A stretch of 64,000 bases of DNA from Streptosporangiaceae bacterium (GTDB lineage: Bacteria > Actinomycetota > Actinomycetes > Streptosporangiales > Streptosporangiaceae). The number at the start of each line of letters is the position of its first letter. Positions within the stretch are counted from its first letter, which is position 1. The notes under the pieces were generated by a model. It saw only the letters and a program-made list of their open reading frames with translations. It was not told the origin of the DNA and did not search any database. Below are positions 37,685 to 47,069 of this stretch, piece by piece. Location of the stretch: NCBI GenBank assembly GCA_030041275.1, contig JASHOE010000013.1, forward strand, positions 1 to 64,000. Reading direction: 5' to 3'. Both the position numbers and the translations under genes were made by a program.

Positions 37685-37718
37685 ATAGCCCGGTCCGTTC
37701 CATCAGCCGGGGGGCAAC

Positions 37719-38072
37719 ATGGACAAAACGGAGCACAAGAGCTTCCAGGCGGCCGACGAGACCAGGGAGTTTCCGAACGGCCGCGCCGAGATCCTCAACG
37801 TGGGCGGCGGACAAGTCGGCCGCCTGGTCTTCCAGCCCGGCTGGCGCTGGTCCAGCGACGTCAAGCCCATCGCCGGCACTGCGAGTTGCGAGGCACCGCA
37901 CTTTCAGTATCACGTGAGCGGGCGCCTCGCCATCCGGATGGATGACGGATCGGAGTTCACCGCAGGTCCTGGTGACATTACGGTGCTGCCGAGCGGCCAC
38001 GACGCCTGGGTTGTAGGCGACGAGCCGGTGGTGACCGTCGACTGGTTTGGCGCGGGCAACTACGCCCGCTAA
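37719..38072 (+). CDS. Cupin domain-containing protein
   Basis: A 117-residue single-domain cupin. The first motif appears as HFQYHVSGRLAIRMDDG (about 62-78) and the second as PGDITVLPSGHDAWVVG (about 87-103). His residues in both could bind a metal. It has a GGGGGG-type ribosome binding site 5 nt before the ATG. It is divergent from the TetR gene and upstream of a DUF1059 gene. The biochemical role is unknown. Confidence 0.85.
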   Translation: MDKTEHKSFQAADETREFPNGRAEILNVGGGQVGRLVFQPGWRWSSDVKPIAGTASCEAPHFQYHVSGRLAIRMDDGSEFTAGPGDITVLPSGHDAWVVGDEPVVTVDWFGAGNYAR

Positions 38073-38126
38073 CTCCACCGCAAGTCTGCGGCTGGACGAC
38101 GTCCAGCCGGTGGGAGGGAGACCGTA

Positions 38127-38321
38127 ATGGCCCGCAAGATGATCGACTGCCGCAAGGTACCCAGCGAGATCGGCTGCACGCTGACGATCGCCGGCACGGA
38201 GGACGAGGTGCTCGATGCCGCCGCCGCGCACGCGGTCGCCAAGCACGGCCACGAGGACACGCCCGAGCTGCGGGAGATGCTGCGGGCCGGGCTGGAAACC
38301 GCCGAGCCCGCCCTCACCTGA
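38127..38321 (+). CDS. DUF1059 small protein
   Basis: A 64-residue protein matching DUF1059: an N-terminal IDCRKVPSEIGCTLTI and a C-terminal half AHAVAKHGHEDTPELREML. Two Cys and two His could bind metal, consistent with the description of the family as small metal-binding proteins. It lies 54 bp after the cupin gene with a GGGAGGGAG site and is probably under the same TetR control. Confidence 0.88.
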   Translation: MARKMIDCRKVPSEIGCTLTIAGTEDEVLDAAAAHAVAKHGHEDTPELREMLRAGLETAEPALT

Positions 38322-38435
38322 GCAGCGTCGGCCGCCCAGCCCGGGATCCACGCTGGCGAGTTTGTTAGCGACCGCCAGCATGTCCGCCCGGTGCTGGGCT
38401 GCGGGGAAGGCACGGCTGCCGTCCCGCGTCAGCGC

Positions 38436-38470
38436 GTAGACCTTGCGTACGCATAGCACGCAAGGTCTAC
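38436..38470. terminator. Bidirectional terminator between DUF1059 and gcvP
   Basis: A perfect 13-bp inverted repeat (38436-38448 with 38458-38470) with a 9-nt loop lies between two convergent genes, 25 bp past the gcvP stop on the minus strand. It can form on either transcript. Confidence 0.75.
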
Positions 38471-38495
38471 GTCGAACGCAAAGTCTTCACGCTGA

Positions 38496-41327
38496 TTACT
38501 CGAAGGCCTCCGGCGAGGGGCAGGCGCAGACCAGGTTGCGGTCACCGTAGGCGGAGTCGATTCGGCGCACCGGCGGCCAGTACTTCGCCCGTCGGTCGGC
38601 GCGCGCGGGATACGCCGCGGTCTCCCGGTCGTAGCAGTGCTTCCAGTCCGCGCTGAGCAGCATGCTGGCCGTGTGCGGCGCGTTTCGCAGCGGGTTGTCG
38701 GCAGCGTCCCACTCGCCGGTTTCCACCAGCGCGATCTCCTGCCTGATAGAGATCATGGCGGCGCAGAACCGGTCGAGCTCGGCGAGGTCCTCGCTCTCGG
38801 TCGGCTCGACCATCAGCGTGCCAGAAACGGGGAACGACATGGTGGGCGCGTGGAACCCGTAGTCGATCAGCCGCTTGGCGACGTCTTCGGCCGTGATGCC
38901 GGTCCGCGCCGTGACCGGCCGCAAGTCGAGGATGCACTCGTGCGCCACCAGCCCGTTCTGGCCGGTGTAGAGCACCGGGAAGTGCTCTGTCAGTCGTCGC
39001 GCCACATAGTTAGCGGCGAGGATGGCCACCTCGGTGGCGCGCCGCAGCCCATCGGCACCCATCATCCGCACATACGCCCAGGAGATCGGCAGGATGCCCG
39101 CCGACCCGTATGGCGCAGCCGCCACCGGCCCGCCCTCGCCATCGCCCAGGTTCGCCGGGAACACGGGGCCGGGCAGGAACGGCGCCAGGTGCGCCCCGGC
39201 CGCGACCGGCCCGACACCGGGACCGCCACCGCCGTGCGGGATGCAGAACGTCTTGTGGAGATTCAGATGAGACACGTCCGCGCCGAACGAGCCCGGCCGG
39301 GCCAGGCCGACGAGCGCGTTAAGGTTGGCGCCATCCACGTACACCTGGCCGCCCGTCTCGTGCACGAGCGAGCACACCTCGCCGATCGTCTCCTCGAACA
39401 CGCCGTTGGTCGACGGGTACGTCACCATGATCGCCGCCACCGCCGGACCGTGCTGCGCGAGCTTCGCGCGCAGGTCGCCAACGTCGACGGCCCCGTCCGA
39501 GCCGCACTTGACCACGACAACCCGCAGCCCGGCTAGCACCGCGCTGGCCGCGTTGGTGCCGTGCGCGGACTCCGGGATGAGACACACGGTCCGCTCTGGC
39601 TGGCCTTGCGCGCGGTGGTAGCCGCGGATCGCCAGCAGCCCGGCCAGCTCGCCCTGCGAGCCCGCATTCGGCTGCACGCTGACCGCGTCGTACCCGGTGA
39701 TTTCCAGCAGCGCGGCCGACAGTTCGTCGATCAGCCGCCGGTACCCGGCTGTCTGCCCGGCAGGCGCGAAGGGGTGCAGCCCGGCGAACTCCGGCCAGGT
39801 GATCGCTTCCATCTCGGCGGCCGCGTTGAGCTTCATGGTGCACGAGCCGAGCGGGATCATCGACCGGTCGAGAGCGATGTCGCGGTCCGCCAGCGCGCGC
39901 AGGTATCGCAGCATCGCGGTCTCGCTCCGATACCGATGAAAAACCTCATGCCCGAGGAACGGGGTCGTTCTGATCAAAGCCGCCGGCAGCGTCCCGGCCG
40001 GCGCGGGCAGGCCGGTGACGGGCTGGCCCGCGAGGGCGCTGGCCAGCGCGGCCACCTGAACGGCAGTGGTCGTCTCGTCGCAGGAGACCTGCAGGACGTC
40101 CGGGCTGGCCACGTAGACGTTGAAGCCCGCCTCGGCAGCGCGCGCAGCGGCGGCCTGGGCCTGCCCAGGCATCCTGATGGCGACGGTGTCGAAGAAGTCC
40201 TCTGACCCCGTTCCGTAGCCAAAGTCTGTCATCGTAGCCGCGAGCGCTGCCGCCAGCCCGTGCACGCGGTGGGCGATCTCCGTCAAGCCGTCCGGGCCGT
40301 GGTAGGCCGCGTACATCGCCGCGATGACCGCGAGCAGCACCTGGGCGGTGCAGATGTTGCTAGTCGCCTTCTCCCGCCGGATGTGCTGCTCGCGGGCCTG
40401 GAGCGCAAGCCGGTAGGCCGGATGGCCGTCCGCATCCACCGAGACGCCCACAAGGCGGCCGGGCAGCTGCCGCTTCAGCGGGTCAGTCACGCAGATGTAG
40501 CCCGCGTGCGGGCCACCGTAGCCCATGGGCACCCCGAACCGCTGCGTAGTGCCCACGGCAATGTCTGCGCCCAGCTCTCCGGGTGGCGTCAGCAGCGTCA
40601 TGGCGAGCAGGTCCGCGGCCACCACGGCGAGCGCGCCCGCGTCGTGCGCCGCGGCGATCGCCGGGCTGGGGTCGCGCACGGCGCCACTCGCGCCCGGATA
40701 CTGCAGCAGAACGCCGAACAGTTCCCCGGCCGGCTGCGCCTGGATCAGCCCCGGGGTGACCGGAGCGATCACCAGCTCGATACCCAGCGGCTCGGCCCTG
40801 GTGGCCAGCACGGCGAGGGTCTGCGGCAGACAGTCGGCGTCGGCAAGGAACACGCTGCCTCGGCCGCGGGCCCGTCGAGCCAGCGTCATCGCCTCGGCCG
40901 CCGCCGTGGCCTCATCCAGCATCGACGCGCCGGCCACCGGCAGGCCGGTCAGGTCCTCAACCATGGTCTGGAACGCCAGCAGCGCCTCCAGCCGTCCCTG
41001 CGAGATCTCGGGCTGATACGGCGTATAGGCCGTGTACCAGGCCGGGTTCTCCAGCACGTTCCGGCGGATCACCGCGGGCGTCTGCGTCCCGTAGTAGCCC
41101 AGCCCGATCATCGACGTCGCGACGGTGTTCGCGGCGGCCAGCCGCCGCAGCTCGGCCAGCGCCGCATCCTCCGTCAGCGGCTCGGGCAGGCTGAGCTCGA
41201 CGTCAGTGCGCAAGCCGACGGGCAGCGCGGCGGCCGTCAGCTCGGCCAGCGACGAGTAGCCGACCACCTCGAGCATGCGGGCCTGGTCAGCAGCGGCGGG
41301 ACCAATATGACGCTGGGCGAATTCCAT
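38496..41327 (-). CDS. gcvP: Glycine dehydrogenase (aminomethyl-transferring), P-protein
   Basis: A 943-residue homodimeric-type P-protein with fused N- and C-terminal halves. It decarboxylates glycine and passes the aminomethyl group to the H-protein lipoate. The PLP Lys lies in [18 protein letters not shown] near residue 690. The ATG at 41327 follows a strong GGGGAGG site; an upstream in-frame extension belongs to the leader. A glycine riboswitch precedes it. gcvT and gcvH are not in the window, so this is a single-gene riboswitch unit. Confidence 0.96.
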   Translation of the reverse strand: MEFAQRHIGPAAADQARMLEVVGYSSLAELTAAALPVGLRTDVELSLPEPLTEDAALAELRRLAAANTVATSMIGLGYYGTQTPAVIRRNVLENPAWYTAYTPYQPEISQGRLEALLAFQTMVEDLTGLPVAGASMLDEATAAAEAMTLARRARGRGSVFLADADCLPQTLAVLATRAEPLGIELVIAPVTPGLIQAQPAGELFGVLLQYPGASGAVRDPSPAIAAAHDAGALAVVAADLLAMTLLTPPGELGADIAVGTTQRFGVPMGYGGPHAGYICVTDPLKRQLPGRLVGVSVDADGHPAYRLALQAREQHIRREKATSNICTAQVLLAVIAAMYAAYHGPDGLTEIAHRVHGLAAALAATMTDFGYGTGSEDFFDTVAIRMPGQAQAAAARAAEAGFNVYVASPDVLQVSCDETTTAVQVAALASALAGQPVTGLPAPAGTLPAALIRTTPFLGHEVFHRYRSETAMLRYLRALADRDIALDRSMIPLGSCTMKLNAAAEMEAITWPEFAGLHPFAPAGQTAGYRRLIDELSAALLEITGYDAVSVQPNAGSQGELAGLLAIRGYHRAQGQPERTVCLIPESAHGTNAASAVLAGLRVVVVKCGSDGAVDVGDLRAKLAQHGPAVAAIMVTYPSTNGVFEETIGEVCSLVHETGGQVYVDGANLNALVGLARPGSFGADVSHLNLHKTFCIPHGGGGPGVGPVAAGAHLAPFLPGPVFPANLGDGEGGPVAAAPYGSAGILPISWAYVRMMGADGLRRATEVAILAANYVARRLTEHFPVLYTGQNGLVAHECILDLRPVTARTGITAEDVAKRLIDYGFHAPTMSFPVSGTLMVEPTESEDLAELDRFCAAMISIRQEIALVETGEWDAADNPLRNAPHTASMLLSADWKHCYDRETAAYPARADRRAKYWPPVRRIDSAYGDRNLVCACPSPEAFE

Positions 41328-41340
41328 GGGAGCCTCCCCG

Positions 41341-41357
41341 GGCGGGTAGGGCCCGCC
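41341..41357 (-). promoter_or_regulatory. Expression-platform hairpin next to gcvP ribosome binding site
   Basis: A perfect GGCGGG/CCCGCC stem with a 5-nt loop sits immediately upstream of the GGGGAGG site (41333-41339). It is a plausible switching helix that exposes or hides the ribosome binding site. Confidence 0.45.
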
Positions 41358-41399
41358 ACCGTCTGGGTATCGAACTCCCCCTCTGTCGACCACACCCGC

Positions 41400-41510
41400 G
41401 GGCTCCAGAGACGCGCACACCGCCCGGTCCTGGTTGCCTGAGAGGTTCCGGGGAGGTTGCCCCTTCGGCGCTCCGCGCTGGCCGCACGGAGTCTCTCCCG
41501 GCCGGTGTGT
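41400..41510 (-). ncRNA. Glycine riboswitch, single aptamer
   Basis: On the minus strand the conserved core elements occur in order: GGGAGAGAC (about 41499), CGCCGAAGGGGCAA (about 41475), CCTCTCAGGCAACCAGGAC (about 41440), and a closing CTCTGGAG at about 41405. The P1 stem is formed by CACACCG (41503-41509) with CGGTGTG (41416-41422). These match the glycine aptamer consensus. Only one full aptamer is visible. It lies about 90 nt before gcvP and should activate it when glycine is abundant. Confidence 0.92.
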
Positions 41511-41648
41511 TCCAGCGCTCCGATGCTACCCGGTCGTGGCCTGCCAGCGGGCGGTACGACGTCACCTCTGACCAGCGTCCTGAGCCCCGCGCGACCTATT
41601 GCACCGCATGTCGACGTATGCCACAGTTGCTTCACCATCGGCCGGATT

Positions 41649-41795
41649 ATGCGAAGGATGCAGGAAGTGGTGCTCGCCCCCTGGCACATCCTGGTCTTTT
41701 TCGTCGCCGTGATCCCGGCAGCCATCGGGGCCCTCATCCTGTACTGGATCATCCGGCTGGCGGTCAGGCACGGCATTCGCGACTCGCGCCGGTAA
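41649..41795 (+). CDS. Small single-pass or hairpin membrane protein
   Basis: 48 residues: a short basic N terminus, a long hydrophobic stretch (APWHILVFFVAVIPAAIGA then LILYWIIRLAV), and a basic C terminus (RHGIRDSRR). The charge pattern and Trp/Tyr placement look like a real membrane protein. An inner ATG at 41658 is a possible start. It lies between the gcvP leader and the convergent ABC permease gene. Function unknown. Confidence 0.6.
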   Translation: MRRMQEVVLAPWHILVFFVAVIPAAIGALILYWIIRLAVRHGIRDSRR

Positions 41796-41809
41796 CGCCG
41801 ACCGCCGGC

Positions 41810-42901
41810 TCAGACGGCGTCCCAGCGGAACGCGCGCACCGAGATGATCGTGAACACTGCCGCCAGGCCGAGCAGGATGCCGATGGCCGGCAGCGCCGAC
41901 GCCACCCCCTCGCCCCTGGCCATCACGTCCTGCATCCCCGTCACCAGGTAGCGCAGCGGCATCGCGTACGACACGTCCTTGAGCCAGGCGGGGGCGAAGT
42001 CCAGCGGCACGAACGCGCCGCCGAGAAACGCCATCGGCAGGATGATCACGTTGGTGATGGCCGTCGCCGCCTGCTGACTGGTGGTGAACGAGCCGACGAG
42101 GAGGCCGATCGACATGAACGCCAGGGTGCCGCAGAGCACGACCGGGATGGCCATCCACCAGTCGGCGGACAGCCGCAGCCCGAAGTACGGCGTCGTCGCG
42201 ATCGCCAGGAACACCGCGAGCTGGACGAGGGCGAGCACCAGGCTGAGGCCCACCCTCGCGAGCACGACCGAGCCGATGCTGACCGGCGCTAGCCGCAGCC
42301 GGCGCAGCAGCTTGGTCTGCCGCCAGCTCACCAGCGTGATCGAGGCACCGAACGCACCGCCCGACGCGATCGCCCAGCCGAGCAGCCCAGGGGCGAGGTA
42401 TTGGATCGGCTTCAGTGACTTGTCCTCGACCTGCATCGACGTGAGCTGATAGCCGCCGGCGTGGCTGGCTGCGGCGGCATCAGCCTGCTGCACGATCGAG
42501 CTGAACACCGCCTGCACGATGCCAGCCGTGGTCTGGTCGGCGATCGAGTAGTGCACCACGAGCGTGCTGCCCTGCTGCTGCACCGCGGCGTCGTCGTCAC
42601 CCTTGCGGACAGCATCGAGCGAGGCGGCGAGGTCGGTCGAGTGCGAGATGGCCATGACCCTGCCGAGCTGCGCCGGCGCCGACGCCTCCGCGTGGTCCAG
42701 GAGAGCCACCCGGCCGACCTCGATCACGCTGATCTTGGCCGCGCCGCCGCTCTTGTAGATCGAGCCGAACAGCACCAGGAACAGCACCGGGATGAGGATG
42801 GAGAACACCAGGGCCGCCCGGTCCCGGACGAAGCCGATGAAGATCGCGCGGGTCAGACTGCGCAGTGCCAGCTGGCTGCCAAAAAACGGGATGCGTCTCA
42901 C
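41810..42901 (-). CDS. ABC-2 type transporter permease with large extracellular loop
   Basis: 363 residues. One N-terminal membrane helix (about 22-42), a soluble region of about 130 residues, then five helices, the layout of YhgE/LinM-type ABC2_membrane_3 permeases. The GTG start overlaps the stop of the ATPase gene (GTGA). Together they form an exporter; the substrate is unknown. The last residues SVRAFRWDAV are typical of such permeases. Confidence 0.87.
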   Translation of the reverse strand: MRRIPFFGSQLALRSLTRAIFIGFVRDRAALVFSILIPVLFLVLFGSIYKSGGAAKISVIEVGRVALLDHAEASAPAQLGRVMAISHSTDLAASLDAVRKGDDDAAVQQQGSTLVVHYSIADQTTAGIVQAVFSSIVQQADAAAASHAGGYQLTSMQVEDKSLKPIQYLAPGLLGWAIASGGAFGASITLVSWRQTKLLRRLRLAPVSIGSVVLARVGLSLVLALVQLAVFLAIATTPYFGLRLSADWWMAIPVVLCGTLAFMSIGLLVGSFTTSQQAATAITNVIILPMAFLGGAFVPLDFAPAWLKDVSYAMPLRYLVTGMQDVMARGEGVASALPAIGILLGLAAVFTIISVRAFRWDAV

Positions 42902-43812
42902 GCGCGGTACTCCCGGCCGGTCAAGTCGAGGAAAACGTCCTCGAGCGTGGCTCCGTTCACCCGCAGGCCGACCAGCGCTCGCCTGTCGGCGAGTCCCGCC
43001 AGCACGGGGGCTGGCTGGCGGGTCGCGATCGTCAGCGACACGCCATCGTCGGTCACCGCGCCGTCGGTCACCGCACCGTCGCCGAGCAGCCTGGCGTCGG
43101 CAGCGGTCAGCTGGCCCGACTCGACGCTGATCCGGACCGGCGAGTCGATCCCCCGGACCAGAGCGGCCGGGGCGCCGAGCTTGAGGATCTGGCCGTGGTC
43201 CATGATCGCCACTCGGTCGCACAGTGTCTCCGCCTCGTCCATGTGATGCGTGGTGAGCACCACCGTGCGGCCGTCAGCGTTGATCTGCCGGAGCAGGTCC
43301 CACAGGTTCCGGCGGGCCTGCGGGTCGAGCGCGCCGGTGGGCTCGTCCATGAAGACCAGCTCCGGGTCGTGCACAAGCGCGCAGGCGATCGACAGTCGCT
43401 GCGCCTGGCCGCCGGACAGCTTCTCGGCCCGGACATCGGCGGATTCGGAGAGGCCGACAGTGTCGAGCATCTGGTCCGCGCGGCGTGCGGGGACGCCGTA
43501 CAGCGAGGCGAACGTCCGGATTTGCTCGCGTGCGGTCAGCCGCTCGAAAAAGGATGACGCCTGCAACTGAACGCCCATCCGCGGCAGCAGCGCCGGGTTG
43601 CGCGGCCACGGCGTCATGCCGAGCACGCTCAGCTCGCCGTCGTCGGCCTCCCGTAGGCCCTCGATTATCTCGAGCGTGGTCGTCTTGCCCGCGCCGTTGG
43701 GTCCGAGTATGCCGAAGAACTCGCCCTGCTCGACGTCGAAGCTGATCCCGCCCACCGCGGCCACCGGTCCGTACGACTTCCGGAGCCCCCGAACCAAGAT
43801 CGCCGTAGGCAT
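42898..43812 (-). CDS. ABC transporter ATP-binding protein
   Basis: 304 residues with Walker A GPNGAGKTTT (about 41), signature LSGGQAQRLS (about 138), Walker B ELVFMDEP (about 158) and the H-loop in TTHHMDEAE. A C-terminal accessory domain follows. The ATG at 43812 is chosen because TATGGT lies 7 nt upstream (43820-43825), a leaderless arrangement; a longer frame upstream is not protein-like. It pairs with the downstream permease. Confidence 0.9.
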   Translation of the reverse strand: MPTAILVRGLRKSYGPVAAVGGISFDVEQGEFFGILGPNGAGKTTTLEIIEGLREADDGELSVLGMTPWPRNPALLPRMGVQLQASSFFERLTAREQIRTFASLYGVPARRADQMLDTVGLSESADVRAEKLSGGQAQRLSIACALVHDPELVFMDEPTGALDPQARRNLWDLLRQINADGRTVVLTTHHMDEAETLCDRVAIMDHGQILKLGAPAALVRGIDSPVRISVESGQLTAADARLLGDGAVTDGAVTDDGVSLTIATRQPAPVLAGLADRRALVGLRVNGATLEDVFLDLTGREYRA

Positions 43813-43819
43813 GGTCGTC

Positions 43820-43825
43820 ACCATA
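43820..43825 (-). promoter_or_regulatory. -10 hexamer for leaderless ABC operon
   Basis: On the minus strand TATGGT ends 7 nt before the ATG at 43812. Confidence 0.45.
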
Positions 43826-43933
43826 ACACGACATAGCTCGAATTGCCGACGACTTATGACCGGCAAGGGGCAGCGGCAGAGGCCCAGTAAGACCCGGTCA
43901 GTCTTGGGGGAAGTCTCGATGCTTTTGGTGAAG

Positions 43934-44551
43934 TCAGCCTGTCCTGCGAGCCCTGCGATTGGCCAGCTCGTCGTGTCCGGCCGACCTGGTGGCGGCACCC
44001 TCGGCGCGCTCGCCGGGCAGCTTCGCGAGGTCCGCGTCGACCTCCTGCCAGACTCGGCCCAGCGCGATGGCGAATACGCCCTGACCGCCCTGCAGCAGAT
44101 CCACGACCTCGTCTGGCGACGTGAACTCGTACACGCTTGCCCCGTCGCTCATCAGCGTCACCGCGGCCAGATTGGCCGAGCCGCGCTCATGCAGGTGGGT
44201 CACCGCCGTCCTGATCTGCTGCAAGGAGATGCCGGTGTCGAGCAGCCGCTTGACGACCTTGAGCACGAGGATGTCCCGGAAGCTGTAGAGCCGCTGAGAG
44301 CCCGACCCGGCTGCCGCCCTGACGCTGGGCTCCACCAGCCCGGTCCTCGCCCAGTAGTCAAGCTGCCGGTAGCTAATGCCCGCCGCCGCGCACGCGGTCG
44401 GGCCGCGGTAACCCACATCCTCCTGCTCGCCGACTGCATCGTCGAACAGCAGCTGCTGCTCACCGCCAGGCCGATGCGAGTCAGTCTGCGCTCTGGAGGC
44501 TGCCCGCGCCCGCGAGGCCGCCGTCTCGCCTCTGCTCACCGCCACACCCAC
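43934..44551 (-). CDS. MerR family transcriptional regulator
   Basis: 205 residues. A basic N-terminal tail of about 45 residues precedes a MerR winged helix (GPTACAAAGISYRQLDYWARTGLVEP, then RLYSFRDILVLKVVKRLLD). The C-terminal part differs from effector-binding MerR proteins. It corresponds to the regulator next to the DUF151 gene in the conserved garA-ftsR-DUF151-merR block of actinobacteria. Target genes are not known. Confidence 0.88.
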   Translation of the reverse strand: MGVAVSRGETAASRARAASRAQTDSHRPGGEQQLLFDDAVGEQEDVGYRGPTACAAAGISYRQLDYWARTGLVEPSVRAAAGSGSQRLYSFRDILVLKVVKRLLDTGISLQQIRTAVTHLHERGSANLAAVTLMSDGASVYEFTSPDEVVDLLQGGQGVFAIALGRVWQEVDADLAKLPGERAEGAATRSAGHDELANRRARRTG

Positions 44552-44687
44552 TTCCGGCCCAGGGCGCCGGTGCCTGGGGATTCATCTGCACGGTAGGCCG
44601 CCGGGTCCGGGAACGTCAACGATCCCCGACGGCGCGTCGCGGCCGCATCCACGCTGCGAACCCGGGTCGGCCATTGGCGCCGACAGC

Positions 44688-45170
44688 TCAGGTCGAGCGG
44701 CCGAAGTCCTCGGGCGAGATGGAGTCCAGGAACTCCCGGAACTTCTCGACCTCGTTCTCCTGCTCGTCCGCGTCCGTCTCCGGGATCGCGACCCCCGCCT
44801 CGTCGAGGATCTCCTCCCTGACGTAGATCGAAGCACCCGTGCGGAGGGCCAGCGCGATGGAGTCAGACGGCCGGGCGCTGACCTCACGGCCGTTGGAGAA
44901 GATCAGGTCAGCGAAAAAAATGCCGTCCCGCAGAGCGGTGATGTTGACAGTCGTGAGGCGGATCTCGAGCGCCTCGAGCATGTCGCGCATCAGGTCATGC
45001 GTCAGCGGCCGCTGCGGCACCATGCCCTGCTGCGCGAACGCGATAGCGGTGGCCTCGTTCGGCCCGATCCAGATCGGCAGGTAACGCTCGCCCTCGGTCT
45101 CCTTCAGCAGGACGATGGGGTTATTTGTGGCCATCTCCACCCGGACGCCAACAACCTCCATCTGCCTCAC
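44688..45170 (-). CDS. Bifunctional nuclease family protein (DUF151)
   Basis: A 160-residue DUF151 protein with the family core EVVGVRVEM, PIVLLKETEGERYLPIWIG and EATAIAFAQQG in the first 50 residues and SARPSDSIALALR at about 110. The C-terminal region is acidic. Plant homologues have nuclease activity; the bacterial role is unresolved. The GTG at 45170 fits homologue length; a longer upstream frame is Arg-rich noise. It sits between merR and ftsR as in other actinobacteria. Confidence 0.93.
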   Translation of the reverse strand: MRQMEVVGVRVEMATNNPIVLLKETEGERYLPIWIGPNEATAIAFAQQGMVPQRPLTHDLMRDMLEALEIRLTTVNITALRDGIFFADLIFSNGREVSARPSDSIALALRTGASIYVREEILDEAGVAIPETDADEQENEVEKFREFLDSISPEDFGRST

Positions 45171-45330
45171 GGCCGCTCCGTCCCTATCCGCGCCTGCGCG
45201 CTGCCGTTCCCTGCGGGTGCGCCTACAGGCATTCCCCCTCCTCCTACAGGCACTCCCTTTGTCAAAGTACACCCGCAATAGCGCCTCGCCAGACCGCGGT
45301 GCGGGTCATCGTGACGGCAGTGACATCTGG

Positions 45331-46152
45331 TCACGCGCTGGCTCCTGCCACGCCCGGAGCCAGTCGGCGCGGCGGCGCCTGACGGTCCTCCGCGGGGCCG
45401 CCCGCGGCGGCCGGCTCGCCCGGCTCCGAGGTAGCGAGGCCCGCCTCGGCCAGGGCGCCGTCGACGAGCGCCGCGTGCAACCGCAGCACTTCCTCGGCCA
45501 CCTCGCCTGCCGTTCGGGCGGCCAGTTCCCTTGCCCCCCGGCCACGCTGGGCGAGGATGGGAGCGACCAGGCTCTCGATCATGGTGGTCTCCCGCTCGGC
45601 GGCCGCGCGAACCGCGCGCAGGTGCCGCGCCTCCACCCCGTAGGTGGTCAGCGCCACGGCGGCCAGGGCGACCTGGAGCGCGTCCGGTCCGTACTGCCGT
45701 CCGACGCGTCGGACCAGGCCGAACGTCTCAAGCTCGGTCAGCAGCGCCTCGGTCAGGCCCGCGGCGGCGACCAGCTCACGGCGGTTCAGCAGCCCGGGCG
45801 CCGAGCCTCCGGGCAGGGCAGCGGCGGCGCCTGGCTTACCGTCCGGCTGGCTGTCTCGCTCGCGGTCTCCCGGTCGGACGGCGGCCTGGTTGCCGGGATC
45901 CAGGCTGATAAGCCGCTCCTTGATCACCCGCAACGGCAGGTACTGGTCTCGCTGCGCTGCCAGGATGTAGCGCAGCCGGTCGACGTCCGCCACGCAGAAC
46001 CTGCGATAGCCACTCGGCGACCGGGCGGGTGTAATCAGGCCCTCGGTTTCCAGGAACCTGATCTTGGAGACGCTGATATCAGGGAAGTCGCCGCGAAGCT
46101 GCGCCAGCACCTCGCTGATGCCGAGGTATCCGCGGGCAGGCAGTGCGCTCAT
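45331..46152 (-). CDS. ftsR: MerR-like cell division regulator FtsR
   Basis: 273 residues with an N-terminal MerR winged helix (YLGISEVLAQLRGDFPDISVSKIRF, then SPSGYRRFCVADVDRL). The long C-terminal region with LVAAAGLT matches FtsR, an actinobacterial activator of ftsZ. The ATG overlaps the garA stop (ATGA), giving a garA-ftsR unit. Ala/Gly-rich linkers make it slightly longer than mycobacterial relatives. Confidence 0.9.
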   Translation of the reverse strand: MSALPARGYLGISEVLAQLRGDFPDISVSKIRFLETEGLITPARSPSGYRRFCVADVDRLRYILAAQRDQYLPLRVIKERLISLDPGNQAAVRPGDRERDSQPDGKPGAAAALPGGSAPGLLNRRELVAAAGLTEALLTELETFGLVRRVGRQYGPDALQVALAAVALTTYGVEARHLRAVRAAAERETTMIESLVAPILAQRGRGARELAARTAGEVAEEVLRLHAALVDGALAEAGLATSEPGEPAAAGGPAEDRQAPPRRLAPGVAGASA

Positions 46153-46691
46153 CCCCCGACCTGCGAGCCTCCGCCGTACTCGGCCGGGACCGCGGGACCG
46201 AGCAGGAATACCAGCCGGAACTTGCCGACCTGAACCTCATCGCCCGCGTGCAGAATGACTTCCTCGATCCGCTCCCTGTTCACGTACGTGCCGTTCAGGC
46301 TCCCGACGTCACGGACGGTGAACGTGCCGCCGTGCCGGTAGAACTCGGCATGCCGCCTGGACACCGTCACGTCGTCCAGGAAGATGTGGCTGTCAGGATG
46401 ACGGCCGACCAGGGTGAGGTCGCTGTCGAGCAGGAACCTGCTGCCCGCGTTCGGCCCGCGCAGCACCGCGAGCAGCGCGGTACCTGGCGGCAGCGCGGCC
46501 ACTGCGGCGGCATCCGCCGCCAGCACCTCGGCTGTCTCCGTGTCGAGGTCAGAGCCGGGGATCGAGATGGTGGACGTGGTGTCAAAGACTCGGTCTCCGG
46601 ACAGCCGCACCAGCGGCGTGCCGCACTTCGCGCAGAATCGCGCGCCTTCGTGATTGGCTTCGCCGCACGCGGTGCAGTAGACGCTAGGCAT
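46149..46691 (-). CDS. garA: FHA domain protein GarA with zinc ribbon
   Basis: 180 residues. A zinc ribbon (CTACG, then CAKCG, residues about 6-24) precedes a TTSTISI segment (about 40), the threonine motif phosphorylated by PknB/PknG in mycobacterial GarA. An FHA domain follows (about 90-165, VGRHPDSHIFLDDVTVSRRH and NGTYVNRERI). GarA controls 2-oxoglutarate dehydrogenase and glutamate metabolism according to its phosphorylation. The ATG at 46691 gives the expected N terminus. Confidence 0.93.
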   Translation of the reverse strand: MPSVYCTACGEANHEGARFCAKCGTPLVRLSGDRVFDTTSTISIPGSDLDTETAEVLAADAAAVAALPPGTALLAVLRGPNAGSRFLLDSDLTLVGRHPDSHIFLDDVTVSRRHAEFYRHGGTFTVRDVGSLNGTYVNRERIEEVILHAGDEVQVGKFRLVFLLGPAVPAEYGGGSQVGG

Positions 46692-47069
46692 CAGCTCGCC
46701 GAGCCCCCCTTTCGTCCCGTGGGCAGCGGCGGCCCGTGCCGCACCGGCCGTGGCAGGGACTCGCGCGAATTCCGGCGGTACCGTCAACGCTACCTGGGCA
46801 GAGCCGTGGTATTCCACGCGCCGCCCCGGCGCTGCGACCTGCGGCCTCCGTCTGCGCGGCAGCCACCGCGACCGTGATCCCCCGGCGCCACGCTGGGCAT
46901 CATCGCGACGCCTCCGCCACATGGTGGCCGCACCTCCGCCGTGTCATCGAGACAGCCAGCCGCTCAGGCGGCCAGGCTACCCGGTCCACTGTCAGCCTGA
47001 GCAGCGATTGTCTCACGGCTGGCGGCGCCTCGCGGCCACTCTGGCAGGCCGGACGGCGGGTAGGGTCCG
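46692..47069 (-). other. Intergenic region upstream of garA
   Basis: About 380 bp. No open frame here reads like a protein; the minus-strand extension of garA is Arg/Ala-rich noise. On the minus strand TAGCGTTGACGG near 46784-46795 combines a TANNNT and a TTGAC element and is a possible promoter. Nothing else is recognised. Confidence 0.35.

Noticed and set aside
38322..38459. Minus-strand stretch reading VRKVYALTRDGSRAF and NKLASVDPGLGG
   Set aside because: It reads somewhat like a protein, perhaps a PadR-like scrap, but it has no stop-bounded complete gene, runs antisense into DUF1059 and contains the terminator hairpin. Too short to support as a pseudogene.
42902..43222. 5' extension of the ABC permease frame to 43222
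   Set aside because: The extension lies within the ATPase gene in another frame and is Arg-rich. The permease starts at the GTG (42901) that overlaps the ATPase stop.
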